Assembly (NCBI GenBank): GCA_903834145.1
Contig: CAILHY010000016.1
Location: 1 to 64,000, forward strand
Source: an uncultured Actinomycetes bacterium
GTDB taxonomy: Bacteria; Actinomycetota; Actinomycetes; Nanopelagicales; Nanopelagicaceae
DNA: 64,000 nucleotides
Reading direction: 5' to 3'
This document shows, one piece after another, positions 28,228-37,604 of the stretch. The notes beneath the pieces are model-generated. The model did not search any database, was not told the origin of the DNA, and saw nothing but the letters and a program-made list of their open reading frames with translations. Every line of letters starts with the position of its first letter. Position 1 is the first letter of the stretch. Both the position numbers and the translations under genes were made by a program.

Positions 28228-28950
28228 CTAGAGAAGCGCCCATTGAACGCTGATCGAGACCGAGACATCTTGTTGGCCCAGATCGATTTGGGTGGCACCA
28301 GAATCTGCTTTCGCCATTGCCATTACCGGTCCGCCATAAACAACTGGTGAACTATTTTCAATCAGGTAATTCACTTTGCCAAGTTTCACTCCAAGCAGTG
28401 ATGCGTAAGAAGTTGCTTTAGCTCGGGCATTCTTCACTGCAACAGTGCGTGCAGCGATTGTGGCTTTCGTTGAATCTGATACGAATGGAGTTACTCCGCT
28501 TACCTGCAAGTTATCTCCACCGGCTAAGACAACGGCATCAACAACGGCGCCAGCAGTGGCAGTCTTACGAATAATGACGACAAAAGTTTGGCTTCCGCGA
28601 TATCCAACAAGTACTGAACCTTTATCTTGTGTGTAGTTGTATTCAGGATAGACGGTGACACTTTGTGTTGCGATGTCCTTTACAACCACACCATTTGCAA
28701 GCAAAGCGGCGCGAACTGCCGATGACGAAGTTGATGTAGCAGCCAGGGCATCTTTATTTGTTCCGGCAACGACAGAAACTGTGGCGTTGAGGCGGACGGC
28801 ATCAGGAGAGACCTTGACGCTTCCATCGGAGGAAATCGTGATGTAACGGCTAGATGATGCGGCCATAGATGCTGGTGCAAGAGCTACACCCCCGACAAGT
28901 GAGAGGGCAATTGCAACGACAGCAATTCGCTTGAGATATTTTCTATTCAT
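28228..28950 (-). CDS. SIMPL-domain (DUF541) secreted protein
   Basis: A 240-residue extracytoplasmic protein. The N-terminus MNRKYLKRIAVVAIALSLV with a following AxA site (PASMAASS) is a Sec signal peptide. The mature part begins ITISSDGSVKVSPDAVRL, the start of the SIMPL/DUF541 fold, and contains the paired FVVIIRKTATAGAVVDAVV strand-helix unit. Bacterial relatives form oligomeric periplasmic proteins of unclear function. It lies alone, divergent from the epimerase gene and next to the tRNA cluster. Confidence 0.88.
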   Translation of the reverse strand: MNRKYLKRIAVVAIALSLVGGVALAPASMAASSSRYITISSDGSVKVSPDAVRLNATVSVVAGTNKDALAATSTSSSAVRAALLANGVVVKDIATQSVTVYPEYNYTQDKGSVLVGYRGSQTFVVIIRKTATAGAVVDAVVLAGGDNLQVSGVTPFVSDSTKATIAARTVAVKNARAKATSYASLLGVKLGKVNYLIENSSPVVYGGPVMAMAKADSGATQIDLGQQDVSVSISVQWALL

Positions 28951-29054
28951 GGCATCAGTGTTCTAGGAATCAGCGTGAAAAGCCAATTATTTGGGTGTAT
29001 TTGCTCGGGGAATTGCCTCATAAAATCCTGTCAAGGATTGGTAGGGTTGGGCAT

Positions 29055-30011
29055 ATGGCACACATTGCAGTCACCGGCGGGGCTGGATTCATCGGTTCAA
29101 ACCTTGTTGTTGCCCTTGCCGAAAAAGGTCATAAAGTCACGGTTGTCGATGACCTCTCTACTGGGCTGTTATCCAACATCGATCAGAACCTATGCGACTT
29201 TCATGAAATTTCACTGGTAGATCGTGTGGGTTTGGCCAAGGCGCTTGGGTCTGCCGAATTCGTTTTTCACCTTGCCGCTCGAGGATCGGTTCCTCGCTCG
29301 CTCAAGAATCCCATTGCAACTCACGATGTAAACGCAACAGGAACGTTGAATGTTTTGGAAGCTGCGCGCGAAAGTGGTGCGCATGTAATTTTTAGTTCAT
29401 CGTCATCGGTATATGGCCGTAATGGCGTCCTTCCAAAAGATGAAACTATGTGGCTTGCACCCATGACGCCGTATGCGGCAAGCAAATTAGCGGCCGAGGG
29501 ATATATGCAGGCGTACGGTTCTGCTTATAACGTACCTATTACTCTGCTCCGTTTCTTTAATGTATTTGGTCCGCGCCAACGCCCTGACCATGAATACGCA
29601 GCAGTGCTTCCTAAATGGATATGGAAGGCAATGCGCAACGAACCCATCGAGGTTTTTGGAGATGGCTCCCAAACGCGCGATTTTACCTACGTACGTACTG
29701 TTTTGGATGTCTGCATGGATGTTATTGATCGCCGCGTGACTCATGAGGGCGCGGTGAATTTGGCTTTCGGAAATCGCATCTCCTTGCTGGAAACGATTGA
29801 GATGATGAAGAAGCATTTCCCTAATCTTGATGTGAAGTTTGTGCCAACACGTGCCGGCGATGTGAAAGATTCGCAGAACTCACCCGGATTGCTCAAGCAA
29901 CTATTCCCTGATGTGAAACCGATGGAATTTGAGCAAGCGCTCGCAGAGACAGTGAACTGGCTCAAGGAGTACGGCGATACTGTAGCCAACGGTCCTTCGG
30001 TCTCCGACTAA
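29055..30011 (+). CDS. NAD-dependent sugar-nucleotide epimerase/dehydratase
   Basis: An extended short-chain dehydrogenase of 318 residues. The Rossmann motif is VTGGAGFIGSNL; catalytic Ser/Thr and YxxxK are in SSSSSVYG and YAASKLAAE. It most resembles UDP-glucose/GlcNAc 4-epimerases (RFFNVFGPRQRPDHEYAAVLPKW). ATG 29055 was chosen because the motif starts 6 residues later; the open frame from 28995 adds nothing conserved. It sits 5 bp before asnB and near a GT4 gene, so a surface-glycan role is likely. The actual sugar is not determined. Confidence 0.9.
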   Translation: MAHIAVTGGAGFIGSNLVVALAEKGHKVTVVDDLSTGLLSNIDQNLCDFHEISLVDRVGLAKALGSAEFVFHLAARGSVPRSLKNPIATHDVNATGTLNVLEAARESGAHVIFSSSSSVYGRNGVLPKDETMWLAPMTPYAASKLAAEGYMQAYGSAYNVPITLLRFFNVFGPRQRPDHEYAAVLPKWIWKAMRNEPIEVFGDGSQTRDFTYVRTVLDVCMDVIDRRVTHEGAVNLAFGNRISLLETIEMMKKHFPNLDVKFVPTRAGDVKDSQNSPGLLKQLFPDVKPMEFEQALAETVNWLKEYGDTVANGPSVSD

Positions 30012-30016
30012 CTCTT

Positions 30017-31864
30017 ATGTGTGGCATCGCTGGTGGAGTAGGCGCTCGCGCCCCCAAGAGTGATGGACTTACTCGCCAATTAGATTCTATTCACCATCGC
30101 GGACCTGATGAAACAGGACGATATTTATCCGATGGTGTTGCCCTTGGTATCCGACGTCTTGCAATCATTGATGTGGGTACAGGACAACAGCCCGTTTCCA
30201 ACGAGTCAAAGACCATCCATTTAGTTTTCAATGGTGAAATCTATAACTTCGCATCATTACGCGATGACCTCGCAACTAAGGGTCATCACTTCACCTCAAA
30301 CGGTGACTCAGAAGTCATTGTGCATCTTTATGAAGAGTACGGAATTGATTTCATTTCAAAACTCAGCGGAATGTTCGCGATTGCTATCTGGGATTCTCGC
30401 GATGAATCCCTAATTCTCATTCGTGATCGAATGGGCAAGAAACCACTCTGGTATGCACATCAGGGTGATGGAACGTTGTTTTTCGGATCAGAAGTTAAGG
30501 CGCTCAAGGCCGCAGGCGTTAGGACTACGTTGCGCAAGGAGGCAATCTCAGAAGTAATGCAATTTGGTTATGTGAATGCCCCGAGATCTGCATATAACGA
30601 GATTGCGCAAGTTCCACCTGCAAGTTATGGAATATGGCGAAATGGCGCATGGAGCACAAAGAAGTACTGGTCACCAGATTTTGAAACCGTTCATGACATT
30701 TCCTATGAAGATGCACTCAGTGAAACCAAGAGACTCATCCGTGATGCAGTTGAACGTCGTCTTATATCCGAGCGTCCGATTGGTTCCTTCCTGAGCGGTG
30801 GTTTTGATTCCACAATTGTCACCGCCTACATGACGCAGTTGATCCCTGGAAAAGTAAAGACTTTCTCGATTGGTTTTAACGATCCAAGGTATGACGAATC
30901 CTCTTATGCACGAGCAGTCGCAAAATATCTGGGAACTGAACACGTTGAAGAAAAGTTAACGCCAGATCCTGCTCTCTTATTGCAACAGTTATCGAGCACA
31001 CTGGATCAACCCTTTGCGGATTCATCCATCATTCCCACTTTTATGTTGTCCAAGTTTGCCAGGCAAGAAGTTGTCGTCGCCTTGGGTGGAGATGGCGGAG
31101 ACGAAGTCTTTGGTGGTTATGACCGTTATTTAGCCGCACCTTTCATGCAACAGTGGAATTCGTTGCTCAAGATTGGTGCACCATTGAGCGCGGGATTGGC
31201 TTCAACGGGGGCGATCAACAATCGTAAGATTAAGCGCATTCTTTCGCAGGTTCAGTCGCATCCTTCGCTGGCTGCTCGCTATCTCTCGGTGCTTTCATTG
31301 GGACAGGGGGCGCAACTCAAGAAATTGATTGGCAACGACTTTCATTCCAACGCTGCCTCCGCTGAATTCGTTTCGCACTTTGGGTTACCGGGTGCGCGCG
31401 ATGATTTGTCTCGCATGATTCGATCAGATTTTCAGTGGTACTTGCCCGGTGATCTTTTAGTGAAAGCTGACCTTGCAACGATGGCAAACAGCCTTGAAGT
31501 TCGCGCCCCGTTGCTGGATCACAGCGTTGTCGAGTGGGCTACGCGTTTACCATCGCAGTACAAAATAAAGGGCCGCCAGACAAAATATATTTTGAAAGAG
31601 ATTGCGCGATCCCTAGTGCCGTCAGAACTTATTGATCGCCCCAAGATGGGTTTTGCAATTCCTCGCGCAGACTGGCTACGTACTGGGCTTCGCACGATGA
31701 CATATGACCTGTTGACAGATCCGACGGCGCAAGGACGTGGATGGTTTATCCCCTCAGAGGTCGAAAGTATTTTGGCAGACCACATGTCAGGTCACGATAG
31801 AGATGCACTTATCTGGCCGATGTTGATGCTGGAACTTTGGGCTAGGACTTGGCTCGATCACTAA
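30017..31864 (+). CDS. asnB: glutamine-dependent asparagine synthase
   Basis: A 615-residue AsnB-type amidotransferase. The N-terminal glutaminase begins MCGIAGG, so the Cys is exposed after Met removal; further motifs are HHRGPDETG and NGEIYNF. The synthetase half has the PP-loop SFLSGGFDSTIV and GGDGGDEVFGGYDRY. It could make asparagine, or, given the epimerase upstream and GT4 gene downstream, amidate a surface glycan as some AsnB paralogues are thought to do. Its end overlaps the convergent GT4 gene by 23 bp. Confidence 0.92.
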   Translation: MCGIAGGVGARAPKSDGLTRQLDSIHHRGPDETGRYLSDGVALGIRRLAIIDVGTGQQPVSNESKTIHLVFNGEIYNFASLRDDLATKGHHFTSNGDSEVIVHLYEEYGIDFISKLSGMFAIAIWDSRDESLILIRDRMGKKPLWYAHQGDGTLFFGSEVKALKAAGVRTTLRKEAISEVMQFGYVNAPRSAYNEIAQVPPASYGIWRNGAWSTKKYWSPDFETVHDISYEDALSETKRLIRDAVERRLISERPIGSFLSGGFDSTIVTAYMTQLIPGKVKTFSIGFNDPRYDESSYARAVAKYLGTEHVEEKLTPDPALLLQQLSSTLDQPFADSSIIPTFMLSKFARQEVVVALGGDGGDEVFGGYDRYLAAPFMQQWNSLLKIGAPLSAGLASTGAINNRKIKRILSQVQSHPSLAARYLSVLSLGQGAQLKKLIGNDFHSNAASAEFVSHFGLPGARDDLSRMIRSDFQWYLPGDLLVKADLATMANSLEVRAPLLDHSVVEWATRLPSQYKIKGRQTKYILKEIARSLVPSELIDRPKMGFAIPRADWLRTGLRTMTYDLLTDPTAQGRGWFIPSEVESILADHMSGHDRDALIWPMLMLELWARTWLDH

Positions 31865-33005
31865 ATAGTTGCAGGTATAAATCTTGGTGGTCCTTCACGA
31901 GCCTTGCCACGCTATATCGCTGCATCGTATAAATATGCGCTGCATCGCCCATCTTTTTTCGTAGTGCAACTTCATCGCCAAGTGTCACAACGGCATCTGC
32001 AATCGCATTAACACTGAGGTCGGTCAAGATCCCCGTTTGTCCGTTGATCGCGATTTCGCGCACAGATCCAACGCTTGTAGAAACAATAGGAAGGTGGGCC
32101 ATTCCCGCTTGGATCAAACTCAGTGGAGTTCCTTCGTTATCGCTTGTGAGTACCACCATGTCGCAGGCTGCCAAGACCGTTTCAATATCTTCCCGCCATC
32201 CAAGAAATGTCACAGGTAGAGCTTCTCTAGTAACGCGTTCTTTGCAGTAGTCCAGCAAACCTCCGGCGCCCGCAACTATGAAGTGAACATCAGATCCAGA
32301 TTTTTTCACCTGCCCAACAACATCGAGAAATCTATCGGGTCTTTTAATTTGTGTGATCCGTCCAATGAATGCGCAATAGGTTTTGGATGGATCTAAATCC
32401 AATTCTGCGCAAGCGTCTTTGCGTGATGGAAGAGCATCAATGTGCAACCCCGGAGGCATCACTGAAAACTTCTTCGCCCCACCAATGCCAGCAGATAACA
32501 AATCGTTCATCACCTGCTTGCCCACTGCCAGAAGATGAGTTGTGTAATGACCCAAGGTGCGCTCGATAAAGATCACGATTCCTGTTTTGAATGTGCCGAA
32601 ATATCCGTGCAAGAGATGCCCGTGATAGGTATGAATACGAATAGATGGATGCCGAGAAATGATGGAGGCGACTCTGCCAATTACACCCGCTTTGGCGGTG
32701 TGTGTGTGAATCACATCGGGCTTGAAGGTTCGAATCTCTTTCACGATCTTTATAAATGCTTTGAGGTCGCCCCCCACTGATATGGATCGACCAAGGCCAT
32801 CAATACGTATGGCCTGTATATCCGTGGCAACGGTTTCCAAATAGTCGGACTCGTCTTCGGCGCAGTATCCGGTAACGAGAACTTGCTCGAATTTTGTCTG
32901 ATCAAAACTTCGCATAAGCCCAGAAACCTGCACCGCAGGTCCGCCCACATTCATGCGGGCTATGATTCGCATTACGCGAATGCGCCCATCGGGGCTCTTG
33001 GTCAT
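31842..33005 (-). CDS. family 4 glycosyltransferase
   Basis: A GT-B glycosyltransferase of 387 residues. The N-terminal MRIIARMNVGGPAVQVSGL and HTHTAKAGVIGRVA, and the C-terminal FIGRITQIKRPDRFLDV and SDNEGTPLSLIQAGMA with the conserved Glu motif, match GT4 enzymes using nucleotide sugars. The open frame extends to 33194, but that part is antisense to the Sua5 gene, so ATG 33005 (MTKSPDGRIRVMR) is used; ATG 32972 is an alternative. No clear ribosome-binding site is seen. Acceptor unknown; probably surface polysaccharide. Confidence 0.88.
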   Translation of the reverse strand: MTKSPDGRIRVMRIIARMNVGGPAVQVSGLMRSFDQTKFEQVLVTGYCAEDESDYLETVATDIQAIRIDGLGRSISVGGDLKAFIKIVKEIRTFKPDVIHTHTAKAGVIGRVASIISRHPSIRIHTYHGHLLHGYFGTFKTGIVIFIERTLGHYTTHLLAVGKQVMNDLLSAGIGGAKKFSVMPPGLHIDALPSRKDACAELDLDPSKTYCAFIGRITQIKRPDRFLDVVGQVKKSGSDVHFIVAGAGGLLDYCKERVTREALPVTFLGWREDIETVLAACDMVVLTSDNEGTPLSLIQAGMAHLPIVSTSVGSVREIAINGQTGILTDLSVNAIADAVVTLGDEVALRKKMGDAAHIYTMQRYSVARLVKDHQDLYLQLFSDRAKS

Positions 33006-33070
33006 AGGAGTATCTTGGCTCAAAAATGCTTCATAGTTGGTGCACCGAGCACCCACATTGGAGCGCGCCC

Positions 33071-34036
33071 GTGACTTCGCAGTTTCTCTCCAATTGCAGC
33101 GCTGATTCTTTAGCCCAAGCTGCTGCACACTTGCAATCTGGCAACCTTGTCGCATTTCCAACGGAGACCGTTTATGGGCTGGGTGCGGATGCATCTAGCG
33201 AAAACGCCGTTGCTCGAATTTACGAAGTCAAAGGTCGTCCCTCCGATCACCCGCTTATTGTTCACATCGCGGATATGCAAGATATGTCGGAGTGGGCCAG
33301 TGATATTCCAACATATGCGATCTCACTTGCACGCGATTTCTGGCCTGGTCCTATGACCTTGGTATTGCATCGCTCTGAATTGGCTAAAGATTTCATCACG
33401 GGCGGACAAGAGACGGTTGGACTTCGTGTTCCTGCGCATTCCCTGGCACTCGGACTACTTAATGAATTTAAGAAGATTGGCGGACGTGGAATCGCAGCGC
33501 CTAGCGCAAACAGATTCGGACAAGTCTCCCCAACCACTGCAGTTGCAGTGCAAGAGGAGATGGGGCAATACCTTTCTGAAGGCGATTTAATCCTTGATGG
33601 TGGTCCATCTCTTGTGGGGGTGGAATCAACAATTATTGATTGCACTAGTGCTCTTCCAAAGATTTTGCGCAGTGGGGCTATTACAGCCGAGATGATCCAA
33701 GAAAGTACGAGTCTTGACGTTGCAGACAACGCGCATTCGCAGATTCGAGTTTCAGGTTCGCTAGAAAATCATTACTCACCGAAAGCTCAAGTAATTCTCG
33801 ATGCAATGGCCGAACCGGGCGAAGGTTTTATTGCTCTTGCAACGATCACGACCCCTTCGGGTGCAATACGTTTGGCATCGCCTAAGTCCGTTGAAGATTA
33901 TGCCCGCGTTCTGTATGAGGCGCTTCGTCTGGGCGATGCGCAAGGTTTAGCAAAGATTGCTGTTATACAACCAACAGGAGACGGATTAGCGATTGCAATC
34001 CGCGATCGCTTGGCACGTGCTTCTCGAGGGCGTTGA
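33071..34036 (+). CDS. L-threonylcarbamoyladenylate synthase (Sua5/TsaC family)
   Basis: This enzyme makes threonylcarbamoyl-AMP for t6A37 tRNA modification. The 321 residues show the YrdC core (GNLVAFPTETVYGLGADA, KVKGRPSDHPL-like EVKGRPSDHPLIVHI, RVPAHSLALGLL, AAPSANRFGQVSPTTA) and a C-terminal Sua5 extension after about residue 200, with the linker NHYSPKAQV. GTG 33071 is preferred to the upstream frame because the earlier residues look non-homologous. It diverges from the GT4 gene by 65 bp. Confidence 0.9.
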   Translation: MTSQFLSNCSADSLAQAAAHLQSGNLVAFPTETVYGLGADASSENAVARIYEVKGRPSDHPLIVHIADMQDMSEWASDIPTYAISLARDFWPGPMTLVLHRSELAKDFITGGQETVGLRVPAHSLALGLLNEFKKIGGRGIAAPSANRFGQVSPTTAVAVQEEMGQYLSEGDLILDGGPSLVGVESTIIDCTSALPKILRSGAITAEMIQESTSLDVADNAHSQIRVSGSLENHYSPKAQVILDAMAEPGEGFIALATITTPSGAIRLASPKSVEDYARVLYEALRLGDAQGLAKIAVIQPTGDGLAIAIRDRLARASRGR

Positions 34037-34040
34037 TCTT

Positions 34041-35021
34041 TTAGGCGTTCACTGTGGACATGTCGGGATATCGATCCCCAGCAGTCGCACCAATCGGTGC
34101 CATCTCATTCAGGCGCGCAAGATCATCAGGGGAAAGTTCAATATTCAATGAACCACAGTTCTCTTCTAGCCGTTGAATGCTGCGTGTTCCTGGAATTGGC
34201 ACGATGTCATTTCCTTGCGCCAGCACCCACGCCAGCGCCAATTGCGCAGCAGTTGCACCTTTCTCTTTAGCCATGTCGTTCACTGCATCAACGATCTTCA
34301 TGTTGAGTGCAAAGTTTTCACCCTGAAAGCGTGGATGGCGTCGACGTGTATCGCCCGCGTCAAGATCGTCAATCGACTTGATCTGGCCCGTGAGAAATCC
34401 ACGTCCTAATGGCGAATACGGCACAAATCCAATGTTGAGTTCGCGAGCTGTAGCTATTACTCCATTGCTTTCTGGATCGCGTGTCCATAGTGACCACTCC
34501 GATTGAATCGCAGAAATGGGATGAACGGCATGAGCCTTTCGAATTGTCTCGGGCAACGCTTCAGAGATACCAAGATGACGCACCTTGCCTGCATCGACAA
34601 GTTCTTTCATCGCGCCCCATGTATCTTCAATAGGGACTGTGCGATCAACGCGATGTTGGTAATAGAGATCAATGTATTCAATGCCAAGGCGCGAAAGTGA
34701 ATCATCACAAGCCTTGCGAACATACTCAGGCTTTCCGTTGACTCCAATGAAAGTTCCATCAGGGTTTCGTTCGTTGCCATATTTTGTTGCGATCACGACA
34801 CTGTCACGACGCCCCTGGAGGGCAGTGCCTAGCAAGATTTCATTTGTGTAGGGCCCATACATATCTGCTGTATCAAAGAAGGTGATGCCCAAATCAATTG
34901 CCTTATGGATCGTGGCCGTTGACGCCGCATCCTCACGAGCCCCGTAGAAATCGCTCATCCCCATGCATCCAAGACCAAGCGCTGAAACTTCCAAGGTGGG
35001 ACCTAACTTACGCTGCCGCAT
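34041..35021 (-). CDS. aldo/keto reductase
   Basis: A TIM-barrel NADPH-dependent oxidoreductase of 326 residues. The catalytic tetrad is visible: Asp in FFDTADMYG, Tyr in the same motif, Lys in VIATKYGNE and His in DLYYQHRVD. It resembles the AKR13-type group ([27 protein letters not shown]). The second ATG (35021) was chosen over 35033 because GGAGAAG lies just before it. The substrate is unknown. It ends 5 bp from the Sua5 stop in convergent orientation. Confidence 0.92.
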   Translation of the reverse strand: MRQRKLGPTLEVSALGLGCMGMSDFYGAREDAASTATIHKAIDLGITFFDTADMYGPYTNEILLGTALQGRRDSVVIATKYGNERNPDGTFIGVNGKPEYVRKACDDSLSRLGIEYIDLYYQHRVDRTVPIEDTWGAMKELVDAGKVRHLGISEALPETIRKAHAVHPISAIQSEWSLWTRDPESNGVIATARELNIGFVPYSPLGRGFLTGQIKSIDDLDAGDTRRRHPRFQGENFALNMKIVDAVNDMAKEKGATAAQLALAWVLAQGNDIVPIPGTRSIQRLEENCGSLNIELSPDDLARLNEMAPIGATAGDRYPDMSTVNA

Positions 35022-35054
35022 CTTCTTCTCCATTGCTCAAATTTTGCCTAGTCT

Positions 35055-35747
35055 ATGGCCATGGGAAGCAATGTGACTTTTGAAATCGATGGAATGTCGG
35101 GCCAGGGATATTTGGCATCACCCAAATCCGGAAATGGCCCTGCGGTGATCGTCATCCAAGAATGGTGGGGACTAGTTGGCCACATCACCGACATCGTTGA
35201 TCGTTTTGCAGCGCAAGGATTTGTTGCATTTGCTCCCGATCTGTATCACGGACAGGCAGCAGCAGAACCAGATGTGGCGAAGAAGTTAATGATGGAGCTG
35301 CAACTCGATCTTGCAGGTAAAGAAATATCTAACGCTGCGCAATATTTATTATCGTTGCCACAAGTTTCATCAAGACATGTGGGAGCAATTGGTTTTTGTA
35401 TGGGCGGTTCACTTGCAATTTGGAGTGGAACTCTGACGCAATCAATTTCCGCGACCGTTGGTTTCTATCCCGGTTCATCATGGGAACGTCATGCACCCGA
35501 ATGGAGTAATTACGCGGGCAAAAATTCCATCATTCATTGTGCGCAAGGCGACGGCACATCATCAGCACCCGGCATTCAAGAAGCGCTCACTAAAATTAAC
35601 GCCGCCGGCGGTTCCGCGAAGGCCTTTGACTACGCAACTACCCAACACGCCTTCTTTAACAATGATCGACCAGAGGTATACAACGCAGAAGCTGCTGAAT
35701 TGGCCTGGACTCGGACTTTGGATTTCTTTAAAGAGAAGTTGTCATAA
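35055..35747 (+). CDS. dienelactone hydrolase family protein
   Basis: An alpha/beta hydrolase of 230 residues with Cys as nucleophile (IGFCMGGSLAIWS), a probable Asp in HCAQGDGTSS and a His in TTQHAFFN, the DLH triad. VIVIQEWWGLVGHI contains the conserved EWWGL signature. The true substrate need not be a dienelactone; many relatives act on other esters. It diverges from the aldo/keto reductase by 33 bp and precedes tRNA-Lys. Confidence 0.9.
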   Translation: MAMGSNVTFEIDGMSGQGYLASPKSGNGPAVIVIQEWWGLVGHITDIVDRFAAQGFVAFAPDLYHGQAAAEPDVAKKLMMELQLDLAGKEISNAAQYLLSLPQVSSRHVGAIGFCMGGSLAIWSGTLTQSISATVGFYPGSSWERHAPEWSNYAGKNSIIHCAQGDGTSSAPGIQEALTKINAAGGSAKAFDYATTQHAFFNNDRPEVYNAEAAELAWTRTLDFFKEKLS

Positions 35748-35852
35748 CCCCCGAATAAGGCTTATTTTCTAGTGAAATTCGGCGCTTGGACCCCCTGGGT
35801 GCTAACCTCAGCACGCTCTTATGGCGCCCAGAAACAGGTCATAGAAGCAGTG

Positions 35853-35925
35853 GGGCCTTTAGCTCAGTCGGTAGAGCAACGGACTTTTAATCCGTGGGTC
35901 GTCGGTTCGAGCCCGACAGGGCCCA
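35853..35925 (+). tRNA. tRNA-Lys (TTT)
   Basis: The cloverleaf has acceptor GGGCCTT paired with AGGGCCC, D-loop AGTCGGTA, anticodon loop CTTTTAA (TTT), T-arm GTCGGTTCGAGCCCGAC and discriminator A. CCA is not encoded. No repeat of its 3' end was noticed nearby. Confidence 0.95.
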
Positions 35926-35941
35926 CTCCTATCGTTAAGAA

Positions 35942-36355
35942 TTAGCCCTGGAACGCAGATGGCCGTAAATCTGCATCATTGAAATGGTGCCACAACACGT
36001 TATGGACTTCTGCGGGGTGCTCATCATCCTTTCCTTGCCATGTCTGCGTGGCTTGCGCATGTGAGTGATTGCGCAAGACGTGATGATGCATTTGCCCGTC
36101 CACAAAAAACCATTCCTCCCACACGGTAGGTTCCGCGCTCACGAGTGGCGGTACGAGGTGAAGAACCCCAGGCTTGATCCGCGAATTCTGCATGATCTCC
36201 CAGCGGTAGCCAGCGTAAGGATTGTGAGAATGCGCAGCGCTCGCCAGTGAGTCAGCGAAGGTTGATTCGAAATCGATGCCTATGTGAGCGCAGAATTCGG
36301 CAACCTCCGCCGCGCTCCATTGGGCGCTTACTTCTCTTTTCCAGTCCTGGCTCAT
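35942..36355 (-). CDS. hypothetical protein
   Basis: A 137-residue soluble protein (MSQDWKREVSAQWSAAEVA...) with no signal peptide, membrane helix or family that I recognise. It is rich in His and Trp in the second half (GQMHHHVLRNHSHAQATQ, VLWHHFNDADL). It lies between tRNA-Lys and the sugar-importer promoter on the opposite strand. The codon pattern looks coding, but the function is unknown. Confidence 0.6.
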   Translation of the reverse strand: MSQDWKREVSAQWSAAEVAEFCAHIGIDFESTFADSLASAAHSHNPYAGYRWEIMQNSRIKPGVLHLVPPLVSAEPTVWEEWFFVDGQMHHHVLRNHSHAQATQTWQGKDDEHPAEVHNVLWHHFNDADLRPSAFQG

Positions 36356-36417
36356 ATCTACCTACTCCTCAGAATTTTCCGTTATGAAATCGTTATAAAC
36401 ACCTGCGCTCAAAGCTG

Positions 36418-36446
36418 TTGACCAAGAATTTTCTTGTGGGTACCTT
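36418..36446 (+). promoter_or_regulatory. sigma-70-type promoter of the ribose-type importer
   Basis: TTGACC (36418-36423) and TACCTT (36441-36446) are separated by 17 bases. The predicted start is near 36453, within the palindrome at 36451. The spacer itself holds a perfect inverted repeat CAAGAATTTTCTTG (36423-36436). Confidence 0.6.
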
Positions 36447-36450
36447 TCGG

Positions 36451-36462
36451 GACAACGTTGTC
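36451..36462 (+). promoter_or_regulatory. probable LacI-family operator
   Basis: GACAACGTTGTC is a perfect 12-bp palindrome with the central CG typical of LacI-family sites. It overlaps the predicted transcription start of the importer operon, whose last gene (39375) encodes a LacI-family regulator. Confidence 0.65.
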
Positions 36463-36523
36463 TCACATGATAACGAAGTTTACCGATTCACTCAAGGTGA
36501 GTGGAAAAATCGAAAGGGAAAAT

Positions 36524-37516
36524 ATGGCAAAGCGTCGCTCAATTGCCGCCGTGGCTCTTACTGCTACTGCAGCAATGCTCTCCGTTGGCATGATGGCACC
36601 TGCACATGCTGCAACGAAGTACACCATCGCATTCGTAATGGGTGCAGAAGCAGATCCATTCTTTAAGGCAATGAAAGTTGGCGCAGATGCTGAAGCAGCT
36701 GTTAAGAACGTAACAATCATTTGGCAAGGAGACCCATCGGTCTACTCACCTGCGACTCAAATTCCTATTGCTGATCAGGTACTTGCACAGAAGCCAAACG
36801 GCTTAGTGCTGATCCCAACAGATCCAACAGCTCTACAGGCAACTAATGACAAAGCAATCAAGGCTGGCATTCCAGTTGTTAACGTTGACACACATGTCAA
36901 TGATCTTTCAAAGGTAACTTCATTTATCACGGGTGATAACGCAGATGGTGGCGCAAAAGCTGCTGATGCATTAGCAAAGGCGATTAAGTACAAGTCAAGC
37001 GGTTCATACCAGGTTGTTGTAGGACTTACTTCTGCAACTGCAACAACAAACGTTGGTCGCTTGGATGGCTTCACTGCTCGTATCAAAGTACGTTACCCAC
37101 ACATCAAGATTGTCGATAAGGCATACTCACAATCTCAACCATCCGTTGCAAACACAAACGTTTCAAACTGGTTGACAAAGTATCCAAAGCTCAACGGTAT
37201 CTTTGCAATCGATGGAACCAACGCCGCCGGTGCTGCCTCAGCACTTCAGGCGAAGGGCCTCGTTGGCAAGATTGCATTGATCGGATATGACGCTTACCCA
37301 GGAAACGTTGACTTGATCAAGAAGGGCGTTTTCACTGCTCTTGTTGCTCAGAATCCAGCTGCTGAAGCCAAGCTTGCAATTGACTACTTGGTTGCAACAT
37401 TGGATAAGGATGCAGCCGGAATCGCAAAGATCAAGAAAAACGTCGTGATTCCTAACGTGGTTCTCAGCGCATCAACATCCGCTGCTGACCTCGTGAAGTA
37501 CACATACGTTGCCTAA
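36524..37516 (+). CDS. ABC transporter sugar-binding protein (ribose-type)
   Basis: A periplasmic-binding-protein type I protein of 330 residues with a Sec signal (MAKRRSIAAVALTATAAML ... APAHAATK). The mature start YTIAFVMGAEADPFFKAMK and GLVLIPTDPTALQ fit the Peripla_BP_4 family that feeds RbsC-type permeases. GAAAGGGAAAAT precedes ATG 36524; the longer frame from 36434 would hide the signal peptide. The ligand is likely a sugar, polyol or similar small molecule. It is the first and probably most abundant product of its operon. Confidence 0.92.
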   Translation: MAKRRSIAAVALTATAAMLSVGMMAPAHAATKYTIAFVMGAEADPFFKAMKVGADAEAAVKNVTIIWQGDPSVYSPATQIPIADQVLAQKPNGLVLIPTDPTALQATNDKAIKAGIPVVNVDTHVNDLSKVTSFITGDNADGGAKAADALAKAIKYKSSGSYQVVVGLTSATATTNVGRLDGFTARIKVRYPHIKIVDKAYSQSQPSVANTNVSNWLTKYPKLNGIFAIDGTNAAGAASALQAKGLVGKIALIGYDAYPGNVDLIKKGVFTALVAQNPAAEAKLAIDYLVATLDKDAAGIAKIKKNVVIPNVVLSASTSAADLVKYTYVA

Positions 37517-37533
37517 TAAGGCCTAGACGATAG

Positions 37534-37578
37534 ATTAGGTTGATTGGCGCGGAGGGGACTTGCGCCAATCAACCTAAT
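37534..37578 (+). promoter_or_regulatory. 17-bp stem-loop between binding protein and permease genes
   Basis: ATTAGGTTGATTGGCGC (37534-37550) pairs perfectly with 37562-37578 around an 11-base loop. It has no real T-run. Such structures after binding-protein genes usually protect the upstream mRNA or partly stop transcription, raising binding-protein levels over the permease. Confidence 0.75.
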
Positions 37579-37604
37579 TCCTTGGTATCAAGGAAATAAC
37601 GCAA

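Noticed and set aside
33006-33194. Upstream extension of the GT4 frame
   Set aside because: It is antisense to the Sua5/TsaC gene and shows no glycosyltransferase features.
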